A stretch of DNA of 64,000 bases. Origin: Anarhynchus alexandrinus (taxonomy: Eukaryota > Chordata > Aves > Charadriiformes > Charadriidae). Under the pieces are notes generated by a model. That model did not search any database. It saw nothing but the letters and a program-made list of their open reading frames with translations, and was not told where the DNA came from. A program made the position numbers and the translations under genes. The number at the start of each line of letters is the position of its first letter. Positions within the stretch are counted from its first letter, which is position 1. Location: NCBI GenBank assembly GCA_008711295.1, contig VUYV01000090.1, forward strand, positions 3,092,917-3,156,916, written 5' to 3'. This document shows positions 1-12,013 of the stretch, in pieces.

Positions 1-2374
1 AGGAATAAAATACTGAGTTGATTCATACCAATCCTAACAACTTTAATAAATCAGACAGTGAAATTCTTTTTTTTCACTGGCCATCTTATTTTCTGTGCTG
101 CAAATGTTATGTTTTCCCACACCCTCCTGCAGTGCATATTAGTTTTTCTCTAATTGTAAGTGAAGTTTCACATGTTACAGTGATTCTGTGTGTGTGCACG
201 TGCACCAGGTACTTGATTCAATATATAAATGTCTAGCAACTCAGTTGTAAACATTTTCCCATGATCAGACTTGACATTCATCAGCCCTAGTATGCTTTCT
301 TGTGTTTGTTTTAGACTAGAAATGGGAAACTAGATTTAGAAGATAAATATGAAAGCAGCACAGAGCTGTTGCTTAATAAATTGCATTTTACAAAAAAGAT
401 TTTAAGAAAAATCTCTTTTCTTCTCCTTAAAGCTTCAGAAAAACTTGTAGACCATGTATGTCAAATGTTAAATAGCAGGAAGGTGTTTTAATTTTTTGCA
501 TTGATCCTGATGTGTTCTGAACTTCCTTTTGAAGAGTAACTTTGTTGGCTATAGCCTGCACTTTCATAACTGTAACTCTTCCTTTCTCAAAATGGTCAAT
601 AACTAATCTGGAAAAAGATAAATTCTAAGAAGATAAGATCCATTTGTCACATGGCAAGATTTACTGCACATACGCTGCATTGCGAAGGCACAAGGTGCAT
701 CCCCATGTATTCTGAGGTTGTCTGGGGAGAGACTAGGGCTGCGTGTTGGTGGCTGCTACTGCTTACAACAATATTTGAAGGCTGTTCTCTGTAACCCTTT
801 TTTCCCCAATGACAATGTCTCCTGTCAAGTGACCAAATCACTTATAAACTTTGGCATGGGAGGGGCTGTTTCTTTTTTGCTTATCGAGGTTGGAGGTTGT
901 GAACTAACTTCCCCTGGTAATCTGTATGCAGCCCATTGGGGCGAAGCTGTTCTGGTTTAAACGAGACTTTGGTTTTAAGCTTATGGAGCCCACTGAGTGG
1001 CAGTGATTAAAAAATATATATGGTGGTCCTTATTCAGACAAGACCTTTTTTTGTTTTGTTTTGAGGTTTGTTTGTTCTTTGGTTTTGTAGGAGTGAGGAA
1101 AGGAAAATATGCCCTGTACGGGAAGATCCTTTACTACCTTCTGCTTTCAAAACCAGATTCTTCTTCAGCTTAAAAAAAAATTTAAAAAGACTGCCTCATA
1201 TCTGCCAGTGGTCACTGCCAATTTCAAAATGTCCAGCAACAAAGCAGGCTGTTCTTGAATTTGTGTGTCACATTCTGAAAGGTTCTCAAAGGGTTTATTC
1301 CTTCTGATGCGGGACACTCTGCAAGAGAACAGTAAAAGATATAAGGCATTTGAAGAAAATCACACTAATTGAACAAGATGGTTTTGAAGCAAATCCCACT
1401 AATTGAGCAGGCTGACTCTGAGACAGATTCTTCTGTTATTCCGAAGAAAACAGTGAATACTTTCAGTGGCTAAGGGTATTTTTTTAATCTAATTTTTGGC
1501 ACAGGCATGAGGTATATACGCTACAGCAGTGTTGAGTACAGTTTTCCTTGGAGTCTGTTGCTATCTCTTTTGAAGGTCTAAGATAGAGCTATCTTACTTG
1601 TTTGTAATAAATAGATATGAAGCTACATCAATGAAAAAGTTCTTGTTAGGTAGACAGACTCAGTTTCAATCCTGACTTTTTTTTTTTTATCTGTTGTTTC
1701 TAACCATCAGTTTCTCTCTGCCAAGGTGCAGCTGTTAACCTTCTCTTCAATTCCTCATTCCAGGAGGAGGGTGTCTTTCAGCTTTTTGGAGAGCAAAGTT
1801 GCAGACTTTTTAAATAGAGTGAATGCTTGCTCCCAAAAAAAAAAGTCAAGTGTAACTTTAAGTGGACTTTTTTTTTAAAGATGTTTTGAAATAAAAAATA
1901 AAGGCACCTAGAAGTCTAAAGGAAGCTGTAGCACTTTGTGGATTATCTTTGAATATATTTATGTAATTAGTTTTTAAGATATCTAGAGATAGAATTAGTT
2001 TACTGCTTTTCTTACAGGCTAAATGAAGAGAGGCTACAAATGCAGCAAGTTCTGCATCTTTCCAGTTTAAAGTTCTTGTCCTACACCAAACTTCAAAAAT
2101 TGCTCAAGGCTGTGGAGAATGGTGTGGGTTGTTTGGTCTGTCAGTCAGATCCTTTCCAGCAAATGTCCCCCTTCTTTCTTCTCAAACACAACAGTTAGGA
2201 TAAGGGCATGTGCCTCAGTTCTTTGCGTAGTTTCATTTCCCTGGTTTTTAGGCTATAGAATTTTTGCTGTCCTTTTAAATAGAGTGAATAAATATCAATG
2301 CTTATTACACTGGAATTTTTTTAATTCATTATTTATAGTCACTCCCTATAATTAATACACTGTTTTTATTCTAG
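1..2374 (+). other. CNOT10: CNOT10 intron, 3' part (upstream end outside window)
   Basis: Non-coding sequence ending in the acceptor at 2373-2374 (TTTTTATTCTAG). I looked for the preceding CNOT10 exon, which in the human protein encodes the serine/asparagine-rich stretch before the window's first exon, and did not find it, so the intron continues upstream. It contains an imperfect 34-bp tandem duplication (1349-1416) and T-runs, and otherwise nothing recognisable. The short open frames here show no protein similarity I can recognise. Confidence 0.75.
1349..1416. repeat. imperfect 34-bp tandem duplication
   Basis: Two adjacent copies, each beginning TTTGAAG and containing CACTAATTGA, at 1349-1382 and 1383-1416. 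By eye about 27 of 34 positions match. It lies in a CNOT10 intron and no function is apparent. Confidence 0.7.
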
Positions 2375-2455
2375 CAATAAGAGTCATGAAGGAGATAAAT
2401 TCATTGCAGCTCCACCTTCTTCGCCTTTGAAGAAACAGGAATTAGAAAATTTAAG
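2375..2455 (+). CDS. CNOT10: CNOT10 coding exon (first of seven in window)
   Basis: This exon supplies the third base of one codon, 26 full codons and two bases of the next. It reads through NKSHEGDKF and [14 protein letters not shown], matching the human CNOT10 linker with substitutions. It corresponds to about residues 505-531 if the protein is 744 residues long, as in human. The segment is a polar linker before the C-terminal TPR-like helices. CNOT10 is a TPR-repeat subunit of the CCR4-NOT complex; with CNOT11 it forms a module on the N-terminal part of CNOT1, in cytoplasmic mRNA deadenylation. The acceptor is TTCTAG at 2369-2374. The downstream donor is GCAAGT (2456-2461) rather than GT; this is the only boundary that keeps the frame into the next exon (AG+G gives arginine, then CSILACS). 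Confidence 0.9.
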
Positions 2456-5400
2456 GCAAGTAAATAATATAAAATATTCACCACTAAATGAGCCCCCTCT
2501 TAAACTGTGCTGTGGTTCTGGAGTCATTGCTGGCTTTCCTTTTTTTTAGGCAATTGCAACATTGAATTTTAACTGTTTATTTAAGGATAACTTTTTTCAA
2601 ATGCGTGTGCTTCCTTTCTTCTGGGCTTTGAGTCTGAGCAAATAGAAACCATCCAGAATTTCAATTCAGAAGGTAGATCAGTTTCTTTGATCCCACTGTT
2701 ATTGGCTTGGCATTATATATTGGTCAAAACTTAAAATCAAGTCCAATAAATGACAAAGCTAAAAACCTGATAATGGCTATTGTGATTGGTGGAAGGGGTG
2801 GAGATTACTGTATGGTACCTTTTCCCTTTATAGCTTTGATAAGGCTAGTTTGTAATTCAGCCCCCACAACATTATATGTTTGTTGGATGGGGAAAAAAAT
2901 AAGTGGTAAAAGCAGCTATGCTGCTTTCGAATGAGAGCAGTGCTCCTTGCAGCAGAAGTAAATCTATAATTTGCATAAAATAGAAGAATCACCCCTGTTC
3001 CAGGCATTTGACTTCCTCACCATGAAAGAACATAGGTAAAATTTGGCTGTAGACTCTGTCATGTTCTCAAAGATCCTTAAACTACTTGTTCAGCAGTCTG
3101 AGTGCTCTCCAAACAGAGTAATTCCTATGTGCCTAAATAAGTATCATGTTATCTGGAACCTCTTTACTTTTCCCCAACAAGATTATCATTTGCTGGCAAT
3201 GTTAATAATTTCAGGTGGCTGCCAGCCCGTTGAAAATCTCTCTTACTATAAAGCTTGCACCTGTTTAGAAAAAAGAAATCTGTTTTAAGTTTCCATTAGG
3301 GACAAAGCATACAGTAATTTCCCACTTAAACTCTTGGGTAAACACTCTGTTCCAGCCGAGCCCCAGGTAACCTGTGTTTTATAATGACCAGCTTAACCTT
3401 TACTTTGCTCCACTATGTGTAGCAAATCTACTTGTATTCGTTTAAAAGCAATTTAGCAGGAATCTGTGAGGAGACATTACTGAGACCTTGATTATTTATT
3501 CTGAAGTGTTGTTACAAGAGTATGATACTCGAAATAAAAAGCACTGGATTGAAAACAGTAATGTGGGTTGGTTGTGGTTTCTTTTTTTTTTTTTCCTCCT
3601 GACTGTTGAAAATGTGGTTGCCACATGTCAAAATTACATAGTGTCACATTGTGATTTATTTTTTTTTTAAATACATAGTCTTTTCTTTCACAATCAGCTG
3701 TTATTTTCTCCTGATGAAACCTGACAACATGTCAGGAAATCTTACCAGTTTAGCAAGAATTACACTGCTTCTGGTAAAGAACATCATATAAGGAAAGGAA
3801 AAGTATTGATTTATTTTTTTGCAGTACTTGCTTTGGTGGTTAAATCCAGAGGACTAGACATCCCTAGAGAGTGATTCTGCTAAAACTATTTCTAAGTTTC
3901 TGCAAATAGCTGTGAAAAGCAAAATACGTTGCACTCAAATGTTACTATATTCCTGTAGACTTGCTCACTAAGCTAAGTGAGAAAATTAAAATTCTTGTCT
4001 AGTCAGGGAAAATTAAGAAAAAAAATTCTGAACGTTGTCAAGGATTATCCTGAGGAATAGGTGTCTATTCAATTCAGTTTTTCCCTGTTAAGTCATGAGA
4101 TTGAAAAAACTCTATTGCTTCTAAAACTGAAATGGGCAACTTGAATGCTTTTTTTGCATATTTTGTACAGTTGCACATCCTAATAACAGTTTAAAATGAC
4201 TGACTGAGTTTGCCCTTAAATAGTTCTTGAAAATATCATCTAGAAAAGGCTTATGTCATATGTATTGTTTGGTACTTGTGCACAAATTAGTTGAGCAGAC
4301 TATTCTCATAATAATCAGTAGTTCAATTGCAAGGTTTTAAAAGCAACAAGCAGAAGTCTGAGGATACTAAAAATTGCTAAGAATTTATACATAGGAAGTG
4401 GAAACTCCAGATTTTTCTTCTGAGTTTCTTCTAAACAATTCTGCTCCTCTCTGCTCACCCTCCAAGAAGACAAGTCCCCTGCTCTGCTCTCAGCCTGTGG
4501 TATGTTTCAGTGCACCACGACAGCTCAACACTTTAGGATACATCAAGAGTAAAGGAGTTCTGGTAGACCACAGTGCTACATTTGGAAAATTTTGTGGATT
4601 TTATTGTAAAAGTTGAGATGGATAGCAACAGACTTGTAGCCTTTTTCTCCCTAGATTGAACAACTTTGTGTGAGACTGTTGATTTTCCCCTTTAAAGCAG
4701 CTAGACATAAAGGAATAGTTTGATCGTCCGCTTTGTCCTGAATAGATTTGGACTGTAAGCCCATGCTGTAAGACATGTGATCCAATTTTACCCTTTTATT
4801 TTTCCATTTCTTTTGACTATTCTGTTGGCCATCTCCAGTCCATCATTATACTTTATTTAATTTACTTATGTATTTTTGAAGTGCGCATACCCTCGTATTG
4901 TATATGGTATCACAGGAGCATCACTAACATTGCTAATCATTTCACAGGTAATGCTGTAAAGACTGCCGTTGCTTACCAATATACCTTGTCTCTTCTCCAG
5001 ACCTACCCAGTTTTGCCTCATTTATCCACTTAAAGTTTGCAGTGGTCTCTTTGGCCCTGTCACAATGTTGGAAGCTTACAATGTTTGTCACCTGTAGCTG
5101 TTTCGCTCTCTTCTTCCTCGCTCTCAGCCACTGCGTAGTTCTCCCCATTTCCCTTTTGCTGGTGCTGAATTTCCCCATTGAGTAAGCACCGTCTGCATTT
5201 TGTATTTCTTAATGTTTTGGATTGTTTTGCCCACTTTGAAACATAAAAAGTAGGTAGTTTATATCCACTGTTGTGCTTAGTTAGCGATTTGAAATTATAT
5301 CAGATTAGTGATGTTCTCTAAACGGTTTAGAAGTGGCATTTTTGGTGCCTTCGCAGTAAGCTTTGAAGAACTGGATTTGCTCTGGCTCACCCTTTGCCTG

Positions 5401-7514
5401 AGAAATAAGCCAAGTCAGATGTGGAGTTTGGGTTCTGTAAACTTGCAGTCGGTGTGGGCTGACAAATCTCGTTGCCTAAACCTACACAAGAGGCTCTTTG
5501 ACATAATCTGGCAGTTTAAAAAAACATTTTTCTTTTTCCTAGTGCAAAGGCAGTTTTATTTAGGGCATGCAGAGGCTCAGTGATGCTGGAAGTCTGCCGT
5601 GCTCAAAGGCAACCTGTGGAGTTTTGTCAGAATCCTGACCGAGGTGAAAAACTAGTTTGTCTTTTCCCTTGTGGTGCAATTCTTCTGCTCCGGTTAGCTG
5701 TCAGGTCTCCTGAGCGTTTGGCTTAGCTGGCTCAACAATGGATCCAAGTGCACAAGAACAGTACTGCAGGGAAGAAAACCTGAATATTTTCCTCTTCTTT
5801 AGATGGCTGTTGCTGAAGAATCTTTCCAGCTCTTGCATGGCTTAAACAGTGACGACAAGTCCTTAGAGCAGAGGAGTAGGTTGCAGTTTTGCTGGACTGA
5901 CCTGTTCTGTGATTGGAGTGTGTCTTGTGTTTGAATTTACATTTTCAGAAATAAATATAGGCTTTAAAGTTGTGGGGAATAGAAGATAAATATTGATGTA
6001 AAGGGTAGTAGCAACCAATTCTACAGGCCTAGGCTTGCGTCTAAGGGTATTTAGTTGGTGACATTTAGCATCTCTGCTGGTTTAAAAGCTGTGCTTCCTT
6101 GAGGCAGAGATGAAAAGAGGCTAGTTAGAAGCAGGCTGTTATTACAGAGACTTTTTTTTTCCCCCCCGTTCCCTCCCCCTCCCCAGTCGCAACCTTTCAG
6201 AAATATTTTAGGTTTGGGACTTGAGCTGGGGAAGCTTTCCTCTCCCTCTCTCAAGCTTTTGTATGTGTTCAGATTTGATGTGACATCTGGGCACGGTGGA
6301 GAGGAAGTGGGGGGTAGGGAGAAACGCTGGAGAAGTTTCTTATCCTGCTTGTGCATAATTAAGGAGCATGCCTCCTGGGAAAGGGGAATAAAGGCACCCC
6401 AGGTCCTGCCACGAATTACATGACTTACTGCTGGACCGAAAGTGGGCTTGACAGTTGCCAGAAGGTTGTGCGGTAATAGCCCACCTACCGTCGGGAGAGT
6501 CGAAGGCTCTTCTCCCATTGCTCCCAACGTGAGACCCCTGCTAAGAGGGTCTGCTCTTCTTCCCTGGAGAAGGACAGAGTCCGTGCTCACAGCACGGCAT
6601 CGCAGCCTGCGGAGGGCAGAGGCTTGTGTCCTGAGGACAAGGCAGCCTGCACTGAATGATGTCTTGCGAAGTGGAAAATATCCCCAAGTGCTGTGTTTGG
6701 GGATGAGGAGGGAGTTATTACAAAGTGTGAAGCTTGGCCTAATGATGGCATCCTGACGTGGGGTTATTGTTTGAAGATGGAAAATAGGAGTACTTCAGAT
6801 TTCACTACAGGAACTGTCAGAGACTTTGTGGTTTTGGAAAGATAAGAAAGTCTGTGACAGCAACAAAATGCCATGTATCAATCAGAGCCTTGGCAGCGGA
6901 TTACAGCTTTCAGTTGAACACAAAACTGGAAGTGCCAAATTCTCCAGCGTTTATTTTCTCCCTGTGTGCAAACATTGTACAATATAAGAGTGAAATGTAT
7001 TACAACTTATTTGATTGCTACTATGTGTCTGTAGATTGTATGCTATAGAAATCTACAAATCTGGTACCCTTTGCTGTAGCAGAAGGGGAGGGCAGGGAAG
7101 TACAAATCAGAGTGCAATGCAAAACGGAAAAAAAAGAGTGGGAAAGAAAGACTGTCCATAAGAAAAATGACAGGTGTGATGAGGTCCATCTATTTTTGAA
7201 TCTGTTATTTATAGTAAAAATTTCAAAATCTTACTGAGCGTAAAGTGGTGATCCTTGGTTTATACTGGTAGAATGCAATGTATATATCTCCTAATTCAGA
7301 GAATGCAATTGAGGCCATAGATAACAAAACACTAACTCCTTTACTTCATGGTTTGATGCAAAGACATTATTGAAAGTTTATGATTTATTTCTTCAGCACT
7401 TAACAAGAAATAGATCTTACAGCTGCATTTGGAATCACAGAATTCTTCATTTAACATATTGGTTTCCCCCCCCTCCCTTTTTTTCTTTTTTTTTTTTTTT
7501 CTTTTTCCCTCCAG
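2456..7514 (+). other. CNOT10: CNOT10 intron, apparent GC-AG class
   Basis: The donor is AAG|GCAAGT and the acceptor is CCTCCAG at 7508-7514, preceded by a nearly pure pyrimidine tract from about 7467. The intron holds T-rich runs (3582-3595, 3659-3668), a C/T-rich block at 6150-6185 and a CpG-enriched stretch near 6430-6640. The longest open frames in it (for example 6051-6590 on the - strand) are not recognisable proteins. I see no RNA gene. Confidence 0.8.
6430..6640. other. CpG-enriched stretch inside CNOT10 intron
   Basis: This part of the intron is GC-rich and has many more CpG dinucleotides than its AT-rich surroundings (for example CTACCGTCGGGAGAGTCGAA). It could be a small regulatory island or a decayed mobile element; I cannot tell which. 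No exon of CNOT10 maps here. Confidence 0.35.
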
Positions 7515-7628
7515 GTGCTCAATACTTGCGTGTAGTGCTTACGTGGCTCTGGCTTTGGGTGATAACCTTATGGCGTTGAATCACGCAGATAAACTTCTTC
7601 AGCAACCAAAGCTGTCAGGGTCTCTTAA
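7515..7628 (+). CDS. CNOT10: CNOT10 coding exon (TPR region)
   Basis: Contributes one base, 37 full codons and two bases. The peptide starts [16 protein letters not shown] and ends [11 protein letters not shown], almost identical to human CNOT10 at about residues 532-569. The alternating small and large residues ([20 protein letters not shown]) are a TPR-like helical pair. The acceptor follows a very long pyrimidine tract and the donor is a strong GTAAGT (7629-7634). The AA|G codon joins to the exon at 9480 as lysine followed by [11 protein letters not shown], confirming the phase. Confidence 0.96.
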
Positions 7629-9479
7629 GTAAGTCTGATGTGGTCATTTCTTCTTTCTCAGCCCTGCTTTTTGCTGGAGAGTTCTGAGTTGAAGCTTCCA
7701 ATGTCTGTAGCTGCTTGCCAATTCTGTATCTGATGCAAAGAATTGCTTGGCCCGCTCCTGTTCTTGTTGAAGCCCAGACTAAATGTTCATTGACACGCAG
7801 GAACGTGAGTCCCCTTGTTTGTGTATGAATTCCATGTAATTCGGAATCTATTGCTGCTTTTTTGCTATTTGCTAATCTCCAGCCATGGTTCCCGTGCAGT
7901 GGCAGGTCCGTCAGGTCCTGATTCACTGTGGGGCTGTGCGTGCTTGTGTTGGCACAGCACAAGGGGCAGGAATGAGCAGCTGGGGGTAGACAACATCAGC
8001 CCCAAGCCAGCGTGCTGCTGAAAGCTCGCTTATGAAACTACAGCCTCCGAGGGGCAGGTTTGCTCAGTCTGTAGGGTACCGGCTCTTGGGTGTGCAGGGC
8101 TATCGCTTTACCTGCTGCTGTTGCTTATATAGGTTCCATTCTTCCATTTCTCTTCTTCAGTTCTTATTTGGCGCTGCATTTTTTGGAAGGATATTCAAAG
8201 CTTGTTCTGTTTCTACCCACCAGTTCTCATGCATCTCTGCAAATTCAAAAAAGGCAGCTTTAGCCCCATCCTTCTGACCTTGTTTGTGCATTTGATTCCT
8301 ATGCCATACACAGGATAAAATATAGCAGAGGTTTTTATGGTAGTAATGGTATTTTTCAAAACTGGTAATGTACTTGCGGAAAGTAAGCTAACTTGTGCTT
8401 ATTTTTATATGCTGGCAGCATACTCTAAAATGGTCCGTGCCAATTAAATTCTTTGGCTCCCATGCTTCAAACTACTGCAGAAGCTCATCTCTTTTGCACT
8501 GTCATTGTATAAGCAAGATTTTAGAGGAGTTTGCAAGGTAACACATAATTTTGTGAAGGCAGTGTTACCATTATGTAATGCAGATGACAGTTTTTTGCAA
8601 AGACAGAGCACCCTGTATCTTGGTCCCAGGAAAGTAGGCTTTTTGTGCGGATTGGGAATATTGAACTGTTCCTGTTTTCTTAAGTGAAATAAATTGCATG
8701 TAGAAAGTTATGTTTGCTGTATTAGATCTAAATTGCACAAGTTATTTTGGGTGATTGACTGACATTTTACTTGATGTTTTGTAATTCATTACAACCAACT
8801 ATACGGTCAGTTTGAAGTGTACTGTATACGGCTGCATAGAATGAGCGTGAACTTTGTTGCTCAATTTTTGTTTCACATTAAATATTTGCAAACTAAACTA
8901 CACTCTTGATTGATGGGACTCCTTCTGTACTAAAGCTGAAAAGGAAAGCTGCTGATTAGCTGAGCTGAACTACGAGTGTCAAACATCAGACTTGCTTAAT
9001 TCTTTTGCATAACCTGCAGTTGGAAAGATGTTTGTGCCCCATGAACAGGCCTGTATAGTTGCTGTCCTTAGAAATGCAACTATCTTACAGGATTAGTTTG
9101 ATTTTTATTGAATGTCAAGTCACTTAACACCTTAAATTATAGATGTATCTATATCCTGGGGTGTTTTTGTAAGAATTCCTTTTTCAGTTCTCTGAGATAA
9201 AGCCGTACCAAGGTACTGTCTTTCTGGAATGGCAATTCCTGTGGATGAATGAATTATCATTACCCAGGTGCAGACTTTTTCACCACATTAGTGCCTAAAA
9301 GCAGTAAATGGCAGAACTGGGTGTTATGACAATACTCTACAAGCAAGGTAACTTCCATGCAAGTCCTTCAAGTAATACTTTTCATGTGCTTGCGTTAAAA
9401 ACTGCATTCAGTTTGTCTTATGTAACAAATTGTGGGGGTTGTTCCGCTGACATTTGTACCTAACCCTTTGCTGTTGTAG
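7629..9479 (+). other. CNOT10: CNOT10 intron
   Basis: GTAAGT donor and TGCTGTTGTAG acceptor. About 1.85 kb of unremarkable AT-rich sequence; I see no exon, RNA gene or recognisable repeat in it. Confidence 0.85.
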
Positions 9480-9610
9480 GTTTCTTGGCCATTTGTATGC
9501 AGCAGAAGCTCTCATCTCTCTAGACAGAATATCTGATGCCATCACCCACTTGAACCCTGAGAACGTCACTGATGTTTCCCTCGGGATCTCTTCAAATGAG
9601 CAGGATCAAG
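9480..9610 (+). CDS. CNOT10: CNOT10 coding exon (TPR region)
   Basis: Contributes one base, 43 full codons and one base. The peptide starts [16 protein letters not shown], passes through [15 protein letters not shown] and ends NEQDQ, matching human CNOT10 at about residues 570-613. The YAAEAL and ISDAITHL helices are TPR-like; the tail is an acidic, polar linker. The donor GTTAAT (9611-9616) is weak. The G|GG codon formed with the next exon gives glycine, as in the human sequence. Confidence 0.96.
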
Positions 9611-10405
9611 GTTAATGAATCCACACTTCATTAGAACTGATTTTGCTTTCAGCTGCCTTCCTGCTGTAAATTTCTGTATACAAATATAATGACGATTAAG
9701 ACATCTTGTTTTAAGACCATAGGGTGGGGGGAAAGGGGGATGTTTGTGGATTTGTTGTTGTGTTTTTGTTTTCCTGGCTTTAGTTCCTACTTTGTGTTTG
9801 GTTTGTTGTTTGCATGTTTGTCATTCCTTTGAAGTGGCTAATTCGGTAACATAAATAGAACTACATATTGTAGCATTCTGGCTTGTTTGAAGGTAACATT
9901 TGAAAGTGGCTTTTGTTAAATATGCAATTATGGTTAAGTTTGGGCTTCATACCTTCTCTTCCAGCTTTTTAGTCTCTAAACCAGGCTTTGGAGTATCAGT
10001 GCAGTCTACTTACTGTGTTTAGTGAGAGATAGGAGTAGGGAGAACTTAGAACTCTGTATCTTAATCATCTTGCTATGCCTCCAGCTGGGAGTGTGTATTC
10101 TATAACAGAAAAATACTTAAGAGCCCATCTGTATAGTTAAGTCTCCAGCAGCTCTGATTTCAGTGACATGTCTGCAGTTTAAACTTCACTGTACTCATCT
10201 GCAAATCTAAGAGCTCTTAGAGAAGCAAAGTATTAAAGATAGGAAGTCTTAAGTGGCATAAACTCTTGAGGATGCTGGTATGTTTTCCCTCTTTAATGTC
10301 AGACCACGAAGAAAGAAGCAAACATGTATCTTTGTATTATTTTTGTAATAAGTTTTAAAAAAGCTTACAGAACATAATGGTTTTTATGGATTTTTTTCTT
10401 TGCAG
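9611..10405 (+). other. CNOT10: CNOT10 intron
   Basis: A 795-bp intron with GTTAAT donor and TTTTTTCTTTGCAG acceptor. It contains a G/T-rich stretch at 9722-9790 and nothing else I can identify. Confidence 0.85.
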
Positions 10406-10441
10406 GGTCTGACAAAGGAGAGAATGAAGCAATGGAATCGT
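10406..10441 (+). CDS. CNOT10: CNOT10 36-nt small exon
   Basis: A very short exon contributing two bases, 11 codons and one base. It encodes [11 protein letters not shown], identical to the human segment at about residues 614-624. It is part of the polar linker between TPR-like helices. The donor GTAAGT at 10442-10447 is strong. The next exon is only 103 bp away, so the pair may be recognised across the intron. Keeping the 103-bp intron would run into an in-frame TAA within eight codons. Skipping the exon (36 nt) would keep the frame, so a cassette role is possible but not shown. Confidence 0.93.
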
Positions 10442-10544
10442 GTAAGTACCAGCCACCGTAATCAGCAGAGTACAGGAACTTACTTGGCCAGTTCAAAAGA
10501 AAAGTGTAAAGAAAAAAAAGAATATTTTTTTTTCTTAATTGCAG
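10442..10544 (+). other. CNOT10: CNOT10 103-bp short intron
   Basis: Donor GTAAGTACC, acceptor TTTCTTAATTGCAG after a T-run. At 103 bp it is close to the minimum size of vertebrate introns, and the two flanking exons are unambiguous from the protein frame. Confidence 0.92.
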
Positions 10545-10672
10545 CTGGCAAGCAGACCCCACAGTGTTACCCCAGTTCAGTCACATCTGCGCGAACAATG
10601 ATGTTGTTTAACCTTGGAAGTGCTTACTGCTTGAGAAGTGAATATGACAAAGCTCGAAAGTGTCTTCATCAG
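10545..10672 (+). CDS. CNOT10: CNOT10 coding exon (TPR region)
   Basis: Contributes two bases and 42 codons. The peptide starts [17 protein letters not shown] and then forms a clear TPR helix pair ([20 protein letters not shown], then CLHQ), matching human CNOT10 at about residues 626-667. The G, A/Y and A positions of the TPR consensus are visible in [14 protein letters not shown]. The donor is CAG|GTATGG, phase 0, leading into AASLIHP of the next exon. Confidence 0.96.
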
Positions 10673-11937
10673 GTATGGAAAACAAATCTTAAGACAGCTT
10701 TTCAGGATAAATGTACTTCCTTCAAAGTGCCATTTAGATCACAGCGAATCCTGGTGATTTCATAGCTCAGGTTTATTTGCTGATTTTGCTGAGATGGCAG
10801 CTCTCTTCTGACTCTATGAACCAATCTTTATTAGTAACATAAAATAAAGGAATTCCAAATTTCTTGTGTAAGTAGTTCAGTACCACTATGGGAAGCATTT
10901 ATGAGGATTTTTAGATCATATCAAAATAGTGGAATATAACTAGGAAGCCATTTGACTTTTTCTAAGGTTTGGGTTTTTTAATGGTCCAATAGTAATTGTT
11001 GTATGTCAGAGGAGAAAGTTCTTGAGTTTACTTCTCTAATCAGTTAATAACACCATTTAAGCTATTAATTTCAAGGCTGTGAGAACAAACTGCAGTTCTG
11101 CTGGAGGTATGTTTCTTGCCTTCCTCTTGTCCCAAGAATTCCCAAGTACTGCTTTTGAAACTCTGTCTTCACTTAGCCTGTGTCATTTGGTCTTTCTTAT
11201 GGCTGGGACTGATCTTTCAATTATGTGTTTGTCTCTTTGCAGCCATTCCTGTCTGTCAGGAAGACTACTCAAATGCATTGTTGAGCCGCAAACTGAAACA
11301 GCGGTCTTCCAAATTACTTCGTAGTAGTTGTATAGGTGAACAAGTTTAAATTCTGTGAAGTTCTTAACTGCTTAAGGCTGTTGTCTTGCTTTTCCTTTCC
11401 TCCTGAGGCCTCTTAGGATCGGGCAGGTGTCTACACTTGGGCTCTGTAGCACATGTGTAAAGCCCAAAGGAGTGTAAGGCCACCTGTGGATGTAAAGTAT
11501 AGTATGTCTCTGCATCTACAATAAATTCATTGACTTCATAGCTGAAAAATACTTATATCTGGAAAGCTAGTGAATGATCCTTGTTAACTTTGTAGTCTGA
11601 ACTTTGGAGCAGTGGAGGTTACCTTTTTCACTTGCCATCTCACCAGGAAACCACAGTGGATTGGCCCAAGAATTACAGACTCATATTAACATAAGCATAC
11701 AGCAGATGGTGCTGCTAATTAGTGTGAAACAATCTTGCAATGCAGATAATTTTTCAGGCTCTCCTTGCATGCATTAACCTGATGGAGTGTATTAGTTTGA
11801 AAAAAGTCTTATCTTAATTTAGGAATTATTTGTTTCCGTTAGGCAAGATGATGGTAACAGTCTTGGTCAAGGGGCACTTTCTTTAAGCTGGACGTTTCTC
11901 TTAAGTGCTTTTTCTCCCCACATTCTTTTTCAATAAG
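10673..11937 (+). other. CNOT10: CNOT10 intron
   Basis: A 1,265-bp intron with GTATGG donor and TTTTTCAATAAG acceptor. Open frames inside it at 11079-11349 are not recognisable proteins. I see no RNA gene. Confidence 0.85.
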
Positions 11938-12013
11938 GCTGCCTCGCTGATCCACCCCAAAGAGATCCCTCCGGAGGCTATTCTGCTGGCTGTATATCTT
12001 GAATTGCAGAATG
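11938..12013 (+). CDS. CNOT10: CNOT10 coding exon (TPR region)
   Basis: Contributes 25 codons plus one base: [20 protein letters not shown] then LELQN, matching human CNOT10 at about residues 668-692 with few changes. The segment completes one TPR-like unit and begins the next helix. The donor is a strong GTAAGT at 12014-12019. The split codon G|GT gives glycine with the last exon. Confidence 0.96.

Noticed and set aside
6051..6590. 179-residue open frame on the - strand in a CNOT10 intron
   Set aside because: No recognisable similarity; it arises from stop-poor GC-rich sequence, and part of it encodes G/S/P-rich low complexity.
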